64,000 nucleotides of DNA, from assembly GCF_001612945.1 (NCBI RefSeq), contig NZ_BDBK01000002.1, positions 620,001 through 684,000 of the forward strand, in the 5' to 3' direction. This stretch comes from Nocardia inohanensis NBRC 100128 (GTDB taxonomy: Bacteria > Actinomycetota > Actinomycetes > Mycobacteriales > Mycobacteriaceae). The translations under genes were made by a program, and so were the position numbers. The notes under the pieces were generated by a model. The model did not search any database and was not told where the DNA came from. It was given only the letters and a program-made list of their open reading frames with translations. This document shows positions 25,605-34,344 of the stretch, in pieces (the first letter of the stretch is position 1; each line of letters begins with the position of its first letter).

Positions 25605-26540
25605 ATGGGACGAATCGATCTCCGCATCTTCACCGAACCGCAGCAGGGCGCGAGCTACGACACCCTCCTCCGCGTGGCGAAGGCCGCCGAAGACCTCGGC
25701 TACGACGCCTTCTTCCGCTCCGACCACTACCTGGCCATGGGCGGCGCCGACGGTCTGCCCGGCCCCACCGACGCCTGGATCACCCTGGCCGGGCTGGCCC
25801 GCGAAACCAGCCGCATCCGCCTCGGCACCCTGGTCACCGCCGCCACCTTCCGCCACCCCGGCGTGCTGGCCATCCAGGTCGCCCAGGTCGACAACATGTC
25901 CGGCGGCCGCGTCGAATTCGGCCTCGGCGCAGGCTGGTACGAAGCCGAGCACACCGCGTACGGCATCCCCTTCCCCGCCGACAAGTTCCCCCGCTACGAG
26001 GAACAACTGGCCATCCTCACCGGTCTCTGGAACACCCCCGCCGGGGAAACCTTCTCCCACACCGGAACTCACTACACCCTCATCGACTCCCCGGCCCTCC
26101 CCAAACCGGCCCAGGAGCGCATCCCGGTGATCGTCGGCGGCATGGGCGCCAAGCGCACCCCCCGCCTCGCGGCCGCCTACGCCACCGAATTCAACGCCCC
26201 CTTCCAATCCGCCGAAGCCTCCGCCGAGCAATTCGAACGAGTTCGCCGCGCCGCCAAGGACATCGGCCGCGCCCCGGAAGAAATCACCTTCTCCAACGCC
26301 CTCGTCGCCTGCGTCGGCGCCACCGACGCCGAAATCGCCCGCCGCGCCGCCGCCATCGGCCGCGAAGTCGACGAACTCGAGGCCAACGGCCTGGCCGGCA
26401 CCCCCGACCAAGTAGTGACCAAGATCGCCCACTACGCCGAGACCACCGGCACCACCCGCATCTACCTCCAAATCCTCGATCTATCCGACCTCGACCACCT
26501 GGAGCTGATCGCCGACCGCGTCATGCCTCACCTCGCCTGA
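25605..26540 (+). CDS. F420-dependent LLM-class oxidoreductase
   Basis: The start is ATG 25605; an in-frame TTG lies 6 bases earlier. The 311-residue luciferase-like TIM barrel has AEDLGYDAFFRSDHYLAM, RIRLGTLVTAATFRHPGVLA, VDNMSGGRVEFGLGAGWYEA and RIPVIVGGMGAKRTPRLAA. This is the pattern of actinobacterial F420-dependent oxidoreductases (TIGR03560-like group). The substrate is unknown. It is monocistronic, followed by a G-tract hairpin. Confidence 0.88.
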   Translation: MGRIDLRIFTEPQQGASYDTLLRVAKAAEDLGYDAFFRSDHYLAMGGADGLPGPTDAWITLAGLARETSRIRLGTLVTAATFRHPGVLAIQVAQVDNMSGGRVEFGLGAGWYEAEHTAYGIPFPADKFPRYEEQLAILTGLWNTPAGETFSHTGTHYTLIDSPALPKPAQERIPVIVGGMGAKRTPRLAAAYATEFNAPFQSAEASAEQFERVRRAAKDIGRAPEEITFSNALVACVGATDAEIARRAAAIGREVDELEANGLAGTPDQVVTKIAHYAETTGTTRIYLQILDLSDLDHLELIADRVMPHLA

Positions 26541-26554
26541 CCCCTACCTGCTTG

Positions 26555-26585
26555 GGGGGGTTGGGGGCTTGTCCCCGAACCCCCC
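26555..26585. repeat. G-tract hairpin (dispersed family, copy 1)
   Basis: GGGGGGTT and AACCCCCC flank an inner GGGG/CCCC stem with a short loop. Similar GGGGGCTT-GCCCC hairpins lie at 27643, 59528 and 60633, all just after genes. Confidence 0.6.
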
Positions 26586-26756
26586 GTCTTGCACGCCGAA
26601 GGCGCGGTTGCCCCGCCGACTTCTCGGCACCCCGGGTAAAGCTCGGGTAAAGTCCGGTTGGTCTGATCCGGGAACTAGGCAACCTTCCGGGTCGTTGGAC
26701 CAGATAGAAACCGCGCCACGACCGACGTGCGCCGCGACTCCAGAAAGGGACGCACT

Positions 26757-27617
26757 GTGCGCTCCACATCGAACCCGGTTTTCCGGAACCTGACGCAGCA
26801 GCAACAGCAGGGCGGCGGCTACGCCGGCTTCGGCTCTGCGGCGGCTGGAGCCGGACAGTTCGCTCACCAGTACGGCCAGCAGCCGGGCTACCCGCCGCAG
26901 GGCTACCAGCCCGCGGTGCCCACCACCCGGCCGATGACCATCGACGATGTCGTCACCAAGACCGGCATCACGCTCGGCGTGGTGACCGTGGCGGCGATCA
27001 TCTCCTACGCGCTGACCGCGTCCAACAACTCGCTCGCCAGCCTGTTCGTGATCGTCGGCGGCCTGGCCGGTTTCGCCCTGGCAATGGTCGCGAGCTTCGG
27101 CCGCAAGCAGGACAACCCGGCGATCGTGCTGAGCTACGCGGCGTTCGAGGGCCTGTTCCTCGGTGCGCTGTCGTTCATGTTCACCAACGTTCAGTTCGGC
27201 GGAGCCGGCGGTTCGGGTCTGATCGCGCAGGCGGTGCTCGGCACCTTCGGCGTGTTCTTCGGCATGCTGGTGGTCTACAAGACCGGCGCGATCCGCGTGA
27301 CCCCGCGCTTCACCCGCATGATCGTGGCGGCCATGATCGGCATCCTGGTGCTGATGCTCGGCAACTTCGTCGCCGGCTTCTTCACCAGCGGCGGGTTCGG
27401 CCTGCGTGACGGCAGCACGACGTCGATCATCTTCAGCCTCGTCGTGATCGCCATCGCGGCCTTCAGCTTCCTGCTCGACTTCGACGCCGCCGATCAGCTC
27501 ATCCGCGCTCAGGCGCCGGAGAAGGCGGCCTGGGGCGTGGCGTTCGGCCTGACCGTGACGCTGGTCTGGCTGTACATCGAGATCCTGCGACTGCTGTCGT
27601 ACTTCCAGGATCGCTAG
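26757..27617 (+). CDS. Bax inhibitor-1/YccA-family membrane protein
   Basis: The GTG at 26757 has AGAAAGGG 7 nt upstream; the protein has 286 residues. A Gln/Gly/Tyr-rich N-terminus (QQQQQGGGYAGFG, PGYPPQGYQP) precedes about seven membrane helices starting near residue 65 (ITLGVVTVAAIISYALTAS). Segments LSYAAFEGLFLGALSFMF and SFLLDFDAADQLI are typical of bacterial BI-1/YccA proteins; the latter holds the conserved acidic residues of the calcium leak pore. In M. tuberculosis the corresponding position is Rv1072, from memory. Confidence 0.88.
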   Translation: MRSTSNPVFRNLTQQQQQGGGYAGFGSAAAGAGQFAHQYGQQPGYPPQGYQPAVPTTRPMTIDDVVTKTGITLGVVTVAAIISYALTASNNSLASLFVIVGGLAGFALAMVASFGRKQDNPAIVLSYAAFEGLFLGALSFMFTNVQFGGAGGSGLIAQAVLGTFGVFFGMLVVYKTGAIRVTPRFTRMIVAAMIGILVLMLGNFVAGFFTSGGFGLRDGSTTSIIFSLVVIAIAAFSFLLDFDAADQLIRAQAPEKAAWGVAFGLTVTLVWLYIEILRLLSYFQDR

Positions 27618-27642
27618 CCGCTGCGCGGCTGGAGGAGGGGAG

Positions 27643-27690
27643 GGGGCAAAGCCCCCAACCCCATTCGGGGGCCAAGCCCCCGAGCCCCCG
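27643..27690. repeat. G-tract hairpin pair (dispersed family, copy 2)
   Basis: GGGGGC-AAA-GCCCCC (27643-27657) and GGGGGC-CAA-GCCCCC (27667-27681) lie in tandem between the BI-1 stop and its terminator. Confidence 0.6.
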
Positions 27691-27698
27691 ATTTCGAA

Positions 27699-27727
27699 GG
27701 GCGGGCACCGGTTTCCGGTGCCCGCCC
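27699..27727 (+). terminator. Rho-independent terminator of BI-1 gene
   Basis: A 13-bp perfect stem GGGCGGGCACCGG/CCGGTGCCCGCCC with a TTT loop, followed by TTCTTTT. Confidence 0.88.
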
Positions 27728-27761
27728 TTCTTTTGTAGCCAATCGATCAGAGCAGCTTCGG

Positions 27762-28094
27762 TCAGGCGGTCACCCCCTTCAGCACATCGGTGGACACGTG
27801 GTCTTCGCCGCAGTCCTCGGCGATGACGGCGACGCCGACCGAGTTATGCGTGCGAAGGGGAAGAATCGCCTGATAGGCGGGGGAGTCGTACCACTCCAAA
27901 GCTTCCTTGTAGCTGGGGAATTCGACGACAACCACATTGGCGTGGGCGGGGCCTTCCTTGATGGTCTGCCGGCCGCCGTGGACGATGAACTTCCCGCCGT
28001 ACGGTTCGAAGGTGCTCTCGATCCGCTCGAGGTATTCGACGATCTCGGCGTTCACGTCCACGTCGTGCAGGTGAGCGATGGCGTATCCGGGCAT
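27762..28094 (-). CDS. DUF1330 family protein
   Basis: A 110-residue protein starting at ATG 28094. It has the dimeric alpha-beta barrel pattern of DUF1330: GYAIAHLHDVDVNAEIVEYL, YGGKFIVHGG, VVVVEFPSYKEALEWYDSPA and YQAILPLRTHNSVGVAVIAE. Members are small cytosolic proteins with no settled function. It is monocistronic and convergent with the BI-1 gene. Confidence 0.88.
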   Translation of the reverse strand: MPGYAIAHLHDVDVNAEIVEYLERIESTFEPYGGKFIVHGGRQTIKEGPAHANVVVVEFPSYKEALEWYDSPAYQAILPLRTHNSVGVAVIAEDCGEDHVSTDVLKGVTA

Positions 28095-28184
28095 TTCGAG
28101 CTCCTGAATAGGTACTACGTTGTTGCCCTTGATACTTCCCCGCGCCGGGAACGAAGTCGATTACCTGCCAGGTAATAACGAAGA

Positions 28185-28214
28185 ACGGCTCCCCATCTTT
28201 GGATGGGGAGCCGT
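28185..28214 (-). terminator. Strong hairpin terminator
   Basis: A 13-bp perfect stem ACGGCTCCCCATC/GATGGGGAGCCGT with a 4-nt loop. Read on the minus strand it is followed by TTCTTCGTTATT. It lies just beyond the 122-bp element downstream of the thiolase gene, so it probably ends that transcript. Confidence 0.75.
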
Positions 28215-28218
28215 CCAA

Positions 28219-28340
28219 CTGATTTCGTGAGGTTCCGGGTACCTCCCGGGGGACGCCCAGAAGCCGACCGGGCTCTCAGCCGGTTGGCCGCAACGGCGGT
28301 CTCCCGGCTCTCACCGGCCGCTGAAGTCGCGGAGAGGCGG
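28219..28340 (-). ncRNA. Candidate structured 3'-UTR element, copy A
   Basis: This ~122-bp sequence begins immediately after the thiolase stop codon. A second copy of nearly equal length (123 bp) follows greA at 38362. Shared blocks on the minus strand are CCGCCTC.CCGCG.CTTCAGCGG, a GAGAGCCG hairpin, and a closing CTC.CGAAATCAG. The last hairpin reads CCGGG-AGGTA-CCCGG here and CGGGG-AGTTA-CCCCG in copy B, a compensatory change that supports RNA structure. I do not recognise it as a known family. Confidence 0.55.
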
Positions 28341-29558
28341 TTATGCGAGGCGCTCGATGATCATCGCCATGCCCTGGCCGCCACCCACACACATGGTCTC
28401 CAGGCCGAACTGCTTGTCCTGGGTCTGGAGGTTGTTGATCAGGGTCGCGGTGATGCGCGCACCGGTCATACCGAACGGATGGCCCAGCGCGATCGCGCCA
28501 CCGGAGATGTTCAGCTTGTCGTGGTCCATGCCCAGCTCACGAGCCGAACCCAGGACCTGCACCGCGAACGCCTCGTTGATCTCGTACAGATCGAGGTCGT
28601 CGATGGTCATGCCCGCGGTCTTCAGCGTGTTGCGCACGGCCTGAATCGGGCCGAGGCCCATGATCTCCGGCGACAGACCGGACACACCGGTGGCCACGAT
28701 GCGCGCCAGCGGGGTCAGCCCCAGCTCGCGAGCCTTGGTGTCGCTCATGACGACCAGCGCCGCGGCACCGTCGTTCAACGGGCAGGCGTTACCGGCGGTC
28801 ACGGTGCCGTTCTCGCGGAAGACCGGCTTCAGCTGCGAGATCTTCTCGTAGGTGGTGCCGGCGCGCGGCCCGTCGTCGGTGGTGACGATGGTGCCGTCGG
28901 GCAGGGTCACCGGGGTGATCTCACGCTCGAAGAAGCCGGACTTGATGGCCTCCTCGGCCCGCTGCTGCGAGCGCACGCCCCAGTGGTCCTGGTCCTCACG
29001 CGAGATGCCGGTGTAGGTGGCGACGTTCTCGGCGGTCTGGCCCATCGCGATGTAGACGTCCGGGAGCAGGTCGTTCTCGCGCGGGTCGGTCCACGCGGTG
29101 TTGGCGGCCGCGGTCTCCTTGGTGCGCGCCTCGGCGTCGGCGAACTTCAGGTTGTGGGTGTCGGGCCAGCCGTCGGCGGTGCCCTTCGGGAATCGCGAGA
29201 CCGCTTCGACGCCGGCCGAGATGAAGACATCGCCTTCGCCGGCCTTGATGGCGTGGAACGCCATGCGGGTGGTCATCAGCGAGGACGAGCAGTACCGGTT
29301 GACGGTGACGCCGGGCAGGTAGTCGTAGCCGAGCTGCACGGCCACCGCGCGGGCCATATTGAAGCCGCCCTCACCGGCGGGCTGGCCGGTGCCGAGCAGC
29401 AGGTCGTCGACGTCGGAGACGGCGAGCGAGGGGACCTTGTCCAGCGCGGCCTGCACCATCTGCGCGGCGAGGTCGTCCGGGCGCATGCTCACCAGGGAAC
29501 CCTTGCCTGCGCGGCCGATGGGCGAGCGGGCGTACGAAACGATGACGGCCTCAGCCAT
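28341..29558 (-). CDS. Acetyl-CoA C-acyltransferase (thiolase)
   Basis: The ATG at 29558 follows AAGGAG at 6 nt; 405 residues. Thiolase catalytic residues are all visible: nucleophile Cys90 in [32 protein letters not shown], and the second Cys in CVGGGQGMA. It cleaves 3-ketoacyl-CoA with CoA or condenses acetyl-CoA, in fatty acid degradation. By position it corresponds to fadA3 (Rv1074c) in M. tuberculosis, from memory. Its 3' end runs straight into the structured element at 28219. Confidence 0.93.
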   Translation of the reverse strand: MAEAVIVSYARSPIGRAGKGSLVSMRPDDLAAQMVQAALDKVPSLAVSDVDDLLLGTGQPAGEGGFNMARAVAVQLGYDYLPGVTVNRYCSSSLMTTRMAFHAIKAGEGDVFISAGVEAVSRFPKGTADGWPDTHNLKFADAEARTKETAAANTAWTDPRENDLLPDVYIAMGQTAENVATYTGISREDQDHWGVRSQQRAEEAIKSGFFEREITPVTLPDGTIVTTDDGPRAGTTYEKISQLKPVFRENGTVTAGNACPLNDGAAALVVMSDTKARELGLTPLARIVATGVSGLSPEIMGLGPIQAVRNTLKTAGMTIDDLDLYEINEAFAVQVLGSARELGMDHDKLNISGGAIALGHPFGMTGARITATLINNLQTQDKQFGLETMCVGGGQGMAMIIERLA

Positions 29559-29665
29559 GAGGACTCCTTAATTGCGGGGGTGAACCTCCATCGAATTTAC
29601 GACGACGGTGATTCGGGACAAACATCCGGTATGCCGCTATCCCAGTGGATGAACTGGGAGATAGG

Positions 29666-30139
29666 TCACTGCGCGGCCGGCGCGGGCACCTCGAAGGACC
29701 CGCGCTGCGGCGCGTTCGGCATATCGGTGAACACGTTCACCTCGACGCGTCCCGGCCCGGTGTCCTGGAAGAGCGCGTACTGGATGCTCCCGTAGATGCC
29801 CGCCACCACGGTCACCCGATATTCGCCGGACGCGCCCGTGGCGACATTCCGCCACGCCATGGTGGTCACGGTCTCGCACAGCGGCGCGAAACTGTAAGGC
29901 CCCTCGCCGAACCCGGTGATGGGCAGCGCCTTGATATTGAAGATCGCCCGCCCCGCGTACACCGGGTCCACCTCCACCCAGGTGCGGATGTTCCCGAAGC
30001 ACAGCGCATCCCGGAAAAGCGAAGTGACCGGGGCGAATTCGGTGGTCCGGGCCTGCGCCGCCGGGGCCGGGAGGATCAGCCCCGCGGCCGCGAGGCATCC
30101 GAGCAACAGGCCGGTGGCAACCCTGTTCGGCGTCCGCAT
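29666..30139 (-). CDS. Secreted protein of unknown function
   Basis: From ATG 30139, 157 residues. A clear Sec signal peptide (ATGLLLGCLAAAGLILPAPA, cleavage after AQA) is followed by a small domain with two Cys (ALCFGNI, APLCETV) that may form a disulfide. VEVNVFTDMPNAPQRGSFEV is near the end. The family was not recognised. It is convergent with nothing; it is divergent from cbs with 82 bp between starts. Confidence 0.75.
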   Translation of the reverse strand: MRTPNRVATGLLLGCLAAAGLILPAPAAQARTTEFAPVTSLFRDALCFGNIRTWVEVDPVYAGRAIFNIKALPITGFGEGPYSFAPLCETVTTMAWRNVATGASGEYRVTVVAGIYGSIQYALFQDTGPGRVEVNVFTDMPNAPQRGSFEVPAPAAQ

Positions 30140-30221
30140 GCGGCCGATGCTAGTTTCCCGCGACCGTGATATCCCCGACGTGCGCGAAGGCCCGGATCTC
30201 CTTTCTGCAACGATAGGGCGT

Positions 30222-31604
30222 ATGCGCATCGCTAACCATGTCGTCGATCTGATCGGAAACACCCCGCTCGTTCGCCTGAACTCCGTGGTGGGTCCGGACT
30301 CGGGACTGGTGGCCGCGAAGGTCGAGTACCTCAATCCCGGCGGCCGTTCCAAGGACCGCATCGCCGTCAAGATGATCGACGCCGCCGAAAAGGACGGGCT
30401 GCTGAAGCCCGGCGGCACCATCGTCGAGCCGACCTCCGGCAACACCGGTGTCGGGCTGGCCCTGGTGGCGCAGCAGCGCGGCTACAAGTGCGTGTTCGTC
30501 TGCCCGGACAAGGTCAGCGAGGACAAGCGGAACGTGCTGCGCGCCTACGGCGCCGAGGTCGTGGTCTGCCCGACCGCCGTCGCGCCCGAGGACCCGCAGA
30601 GCTACTACAACGTCTCCGACCGGCTGGTGCGCGAGATCCCGGGCGCCTGGAAGCCGAACCAGTACTCCAACCCGGGCGGCCCGGAATCGCACTACGAGAC
30701 CACCGGTCCGGAGATCTGGCGCGATACCGAAGGCAAGATCACCCATTTCGTGGCGGGCGTGGGCACCGGCGGCACCATCACCGGCACCGGCCGCTACCTG
30801 AAGGAGATCTCGGGCGGCAAGGTCAAGATCATCGGTGCGGATCCGGAAGGCTCGGTGTACTCCGGCGGCACCGGCCGCCCGTACCTGGTCGAGGGCGTCG
30901 GTGAGGACTTCTGGCCGACCGCGTACGACCCGAGCATCCCGGACGAGATCATCGCCGTCTCCGATGCCGATTCCTTCGAGATGACCCGCCGCCTCGCGCG
31001 CGAGGAGGGCCTGCTGGTCGGCGGCTCCTGCGGTATGGCCGTGGTCGCGGCGTTGAAGGTCGCCGAGCGCGACCCGGATGCCGTTGTGGTGGTACTGCTT
31101 CCGGACGGTGGCCGCGGCTACCTGTCCAAGATCTTCAACGATCAGTGGATGCAGTCCTACGGCTTCCTCAAGCTGGACGGCGGGCACTCCGAGCCGCTGG
31201 TCGGCGACATCCTGCGCGGCAAGTCCGGCAACCTGCCCGACCTGGTGCACACCCATCCGTCGGAGACCCTCCGCGATGCCATCGAGATCCTGCGCGAATA
31301 CAACGTCTCGCAGATGCCGGTGGTCGGCGCCGAGCCCCCGATCATGGCGGGCGAGGTCGCGGGCAGCGTCACCGAACGCGATCTGCTGTCGGCCGTTTTC
31401 GAGGGTCGCGCGCAGCTGACCGACCCGGTCTCCAAGCACATGAGCCCGGCCTTCCCGCTGATCGGTTCCGGCGAACCGCTCTCCGCGGCTCGCAAATCCC
31501 TCGAGGAGACCGACGCGCTGATGGTCGTCGAGGACGGCAAGCCGGTCGGCGTCATCACCCGCCACGACCTGCTCGGCTTCCTCTCCACCGGGGCTCTCGC
31601 GTAA
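30222..31604 (+). CDS. cbs: Cystathionine beta-synthase
   Basis: A 460-residue PLP enzyme that joins serine and homocysteine to make cystathionine. PLP Lys44 lies in GGRSKDRIAVKM, TSGNTGVGLALVA binds substrate, and GVGTGGTITGTGRYL is the phosphate loop. Residues ~335-460 are a CBS pair (PSETLRDAIEIL..., SKHMSPAFPLIG...), the regulatory Bateman module. It has no heme N-terminal extension, as in other bacterial forms. With metB at 37148 it makes up the two directions of transsulfuration; in M. tuberculosis the two genes are almost adjacent, whereas here 5.5 kb separates them. Confidence 0.95.
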   Translation: MRIANHVVDLIGNTPLVRLNSVVGPDSGLVAAKVEYLNPGGRSKDRIAVKMIDAAEKDGLLKPGGTIVEPTSGNTGVGLALVAQQRGYKCVFVCPDKVSEDKRNVLRAYGAEVVVCPTAVAPEDPQSYYNVSDRLVREIPGAWKPNQYSNPGGPESHYETTGPEIWRDTEGKITHFVAGVGTGGTITGTGRYLKEISGGKVKIIGADPEGSVYSGGTGRPYLVEGVGEDFWPTAYDPSIPDEIIAVSDADSFEMTRRLAREEGLLVGGSCGMAVVAALKVAERDPDAVVVVLLPDGGRGYLSKIFNDQWMQSYGFLKLDGGHSEPLVGDILRGKSGNLPDLVHTHPSETLRDAIEILREYNVSQMPVVGAEPPIMAGEVAGSVTERDLLSAVFEGRAQLTDPVSKHMSPAFPLIGSGEPLSAARKSLEETDALMVVEDGKPVGVITRHDLLGFLSTGALA

Positions 31605-31620
31605 CCTGCCACACAATTGC

Positions 31621-31655
31621 CGCCCGCCGTGACCGATACCCCGGTCCGGCGGGCG
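31621..31655 (+). terminator. Terminator after cbs
   Basis: A 9-bp stem CGCCCGCCG/CGGCGGGCG with a 17-nt loop, followed by TTCTAATT. Confidence 0.65.
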
Positions 31656-31788
31656 TTCTAATTCCAGTGATGTGATTTACCCTGTTCCACAAGGTGATTC
31701 GAGTGCATCGGAGATCACACCGAACCGGATCGTCGCGATAACTGCGCTGTTACTGACCGTTAACGGTGGGCGCGCAGGATCGGTTCGT

Positions 31789-32940
31789 ATGAACCCCAGA
31801 CAGGTGCTCGCCTGGGTGGCTCTTGCAGCCGCCGTACTGGGCGGCGCGGCGTTCCTGGATCGCATCGGATTCCCCGCCCCGCAGATGATCCTCGCCATCG
31901 TGGTGGGCGCGGGGCTGGCGATGACCAATCGTCTGCCCGAACCCTTACCGCGACAGGTGAATACCGCCGTGCAGGGCATGCTGGGCGTGGTCATGGGCAG
32001 TTATCTCCAGATCTCGCTGCTGACCACGCTGGGCTGGGCGCTGATTCCGGTGCTGGCGGTGACCGCCGCGACCGTCGTACTGAGCGTCGCGGTCGCACTG
32101 GTCTTCGCTCGCGCCGCCGAAGTGGATGTGCCTACCTCGACCCTGGGCCTGCTGGCCGGTGGTTCGGCCGCGGTGGTCTCGGCGGCCGAGGAACTCGACG
32201 CCGATCCGCGCCGGGTGGCGTTCATGCAATACCTGCGCGTGGCACTGGTCGCCCTGAGCGCGCCCGCCATCGCCGCGATCCTCGACGACGAGGAAGGAAT
32301 CTCCTACGGCTCGGTCACGCTCGGCGGCGCGGTCACCGATCCGGAGCTGCCGTTCTGGATGATCGTCGGCCGCGGCGATCAGGTCGCGGGCCTGTCCACG
32401 GCAATCATGTTGTGCCTCATCGGAACCTGGGCCGGCCGCCGCATCGGTCTCCCGAACGCCGCCCTGCTGGGCCCGATGCTGCTCACCGCGCTCCTCACCG
32501 CCGCGGGAGTCAGCCACGGCTACGCCCCAACCCACCTGTTCAAGGATCTGCTCTTCGTGCTCGTCGGCTTCGAGGTCGGCACCCGCTTCACCCGCGCGGT
32601 GGTGCGGGAGATGGCGCGCATGATCCCCGCCATGACGGCCGCGGTGCTTGCCCTGTCCGGCTTGGTGGCGGCGCTCGCCCTGGGCCTGGCCGCCCTGGTC
32701 GACCTGGAGATGTCGGACCTGTACCTGGCGACCACGCCGGGCGGCATCAACGCCGTCCTGGCCACGGCCGACAAGATGAATGCCAACCTCCCGCTCATCA
32801 CCAGCGTGCAAACCATCCGCCTGCTGCTCATGATGGCCCTGCTGCCGCTGCTCATGCGCGGCCTGCGCAGCTTCGCCGCCCGCCGCCGAAACCCCGAAGC
32901 CGTCACGGCGACGGCTCTCGCTGCCGCACCGGCCCGGTAG
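31789..32940 (+). CDS. AbrB-family (PF05145) membrane protein
   Basis: The ATG at 31789 gives 383 residues; the upstream frame to 31672 is polar and unlikely. It has about ten membrane helices arranged as two similar halves, each with a re-entrant Gly-rich loop: GLLAGGSAAVVSAAEELDAD and ATTPGGINAVLATADKMNAN. This duplication is typical of the AbrB/'ammonia monooxygenase-like' transporter family. The substrate is unknown. It is one of several genes that separate cbs from metB here. Confidence 0.85.
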   Translation: MNPRQVLAWVALAAAVLGGAAFLDRIGFPAPQMILAIVVGAGLAMTNRLPEPLPRQVNTAVQGMLGVVMGSYLQISLLTTLGWALIPVLAVTAATVVLSVAVALVFARAAEVDVPTSTLGLLAGGSAAVVSAAEELDADPRRVAFMQYLRVALVALSAPAIAAILDDEEGISYGSVTLGGAVTDPELPFWMIVGRGDQVAGLSTAIMLCLIGTWAGRRIGLPNAALLGPMLLTALLTAAGVSHGYAPTHLFKDLLFVLVGFEVGTRFTRAVVREMARMIPAMTAAVLALSGLVAALALGLAALVDLEMSDLYLATTPGGINAVLATADKMNANLPLITSVQTIRLLLMMALLPLLMRGLRSFAARRRNPEAVTATALAAAPAR

Positions 32941-33239
32941 CCATTCGCCGGAAGTGTGGGCGACCCTGGTCGGTCAGGGGCGCAGGCTGGGCAGCTCCTG
33001 CTCGTGCGTGCGCGGGCTCTCGCATGGCGAAAACGCGCCGAGAACGGCCCGTGATCGGGCGGTGATAGTTGCCGGAAGATCGCCAATGGAAACGCGAAAC
33101 GCCGAGAAATGGCGCGATTCATGCTTTATCGCAATATCCGGACTAAATTTCTCTGTGATCTGAAACACTCTGTGGTTTGAATTGAATCACCTGGTCAGCG
33201 CTTGTATTAATGCAGGTCCCGAGGTTGCCGCCCGGACCA

Positions 33240-33283
33240 GTTCACTGTCTGTTCATGTTTGGTTCAGACTGTGTTCATCTAGC
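33240..33283 (+). promoter_or_regulatory. Four-unit 11-bp direct-repeat box (PhoP/RegX3-type)
   Basis: GTTCA occurs at 33240, 33251, 33262 and 33273, an exact 11-bp period. This is the layout of the actinobacterial PHO box bound by Streptomyces PhoP and mycobacterial RegX3. It lies ~300 bp upstream of the lytic transglycosylase start, inside a 641-bp gap that is unusually AT-rich from about 33060 to 33300. The rest of the gap contains a GNRA-type hairpin GCGGCC-GGGA-GGCCGC (33390-33405) and a palindrome ACGTGATCACGT (33358-33369). Confidence 0.7.
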
Positions 33284-33581
33284 GCAATCAAGCTGTGACC
33301 TTGTCGGAAACAGACCACAAGTCTGCTAGGCGCAAGGAGATGTCGAAACTATGCGGAACGTGATCACGTCACAGGTGCGATGAGGCACTGCGGCCGGGAG
33401 GCCGCCACATAAACCGCTGACCTCCAGTACAGCGTCAATTTCCCTGGCCCGTAACGGGTTTCACAACATAAACAACCAACACCGGTAGTGCGTGGTGAGC
33501 GCCCCCATGGGTGCTCGCGTGGCCGCGCGCTGCCGATCGAGGCCCAGCGAGGCCGAAACCGAACAGGAATCCTACTTCGCC

Positions 33582-34205
33582 ATGCCCACGAACCCTATGA
33601 CCGCCCTGAAATGCCCCGCCAGACGTAGCAAGGTAGTTGCCGCCGCCCGTACCGCCGGCACCGCCGCACTGGCTCTCGGGGTCTTCGGATCCATCATCAC
33701 CGCCGCGGGCTCCGCGCAGGGTGAGGTCGAGCCCGTCGCGCTGAAGGAAACCCTCGCGGCGACCGCCGCTCCCGCCATGCAGGCCGCACCGGGCCGGCTC
33801 CCGGTCGCTCCGGCCCCCGCGCCGATGCCGGCCCCCGAGGTCGCCGAGCCGGTCCCCGCGCCGCTGCCGCCCGCCCCGGTCTACGCCGACAATCTGGACG
33901 GCTGGATCCGGCACGCGCTGGACATCATGTCCGCCAACGGCATTCCCGGCAGCTACGAGGGCATCCTGCGCAATATCCTGCGCGAGTCCAGTGGCAACCC
34001 GCAGGCCATCAACCTCTACGACTCCAATGCGGCGATGGGCATTCCGTCCAAGGGCCTGCTCCAGGTGATCGACCCCACCTTCGCGGCGTACCACGTCCCC
34101 GGCACCGAGTTCAATGTCTGGGATCCGGTCGCGAACATCGTGGCCGCCTGCAACTACGCCGCGCACCGCTACGGCTCGATGGACAACGTCAACAGCGCGT
34201 ACTGA
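33582..34205 (+). CDS. Secreted lytic transglycosylase (SLT domain)
   Basis: From ATG 33582 the protein has 207 residues; in-frame GTGs near 33492 exist but give an Arg-rich leader. A basic n-region (CPARRSKVV) and hydrophobic core ([20 protein letters not shown]) form a signal peptide. An Ala/Pro-rich linker (residues ~65-105) leads to a C-terminal SLT domain with catalytic Glu in [14 protein letters not shown], then [15 protein letters not shown] and [15 protein letters not shown]. It should cleave peptidoglycan glycan strands. A long leader (~300 nt from the repeat box) suggests extra control. Confidence 0.85.
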   Translation: MPTNPMTALKCPARRSKVVAAARTAGTAALALGVFGSIITAAGSAQGEVEPVALKETLAATAAPAMQAAPGRLPVAPAPAPMPAPEVAEPVPAPLPPAPVYADNLDGWIRHALDIMSANGIPGSYEGILRNILRESSGNPQAINLYDSNAAMGIPSKGLLQVIDPTFAAYHVPGTEFNVWDPVANIVAACNYAAHRYGSMDNVNSAY

Positions 34206-34344
34206 TCCCCCGCAAACCGTAAGCATCCTTTTCGGCAACTTTTTCGCAAACGATGCATTGCGAAGATCAACAGGGGGTATAACCGCCCTTGGAGCAAGTC
34301 CCGGCACCCGGCCGGGGCCGATAGCGACCAGGAGTGGGGTACCC

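Noticed and set aside
33358..33369. CRP/GlxR site from the ACGTGATCACGT palindrome
   Set aside because: The GTGA/TCAC halves have the wrong spacing for the TGTGA-N6-TCACA consensus.
33284..33581. c-di-AMP (ydaO) riboswitch upstream of the lytic transglycosylase
   Set aside because: Gene context would fit, but the conserved GGGGTGAA-like and GCCGAATCC-like core bases are not present in the leader.
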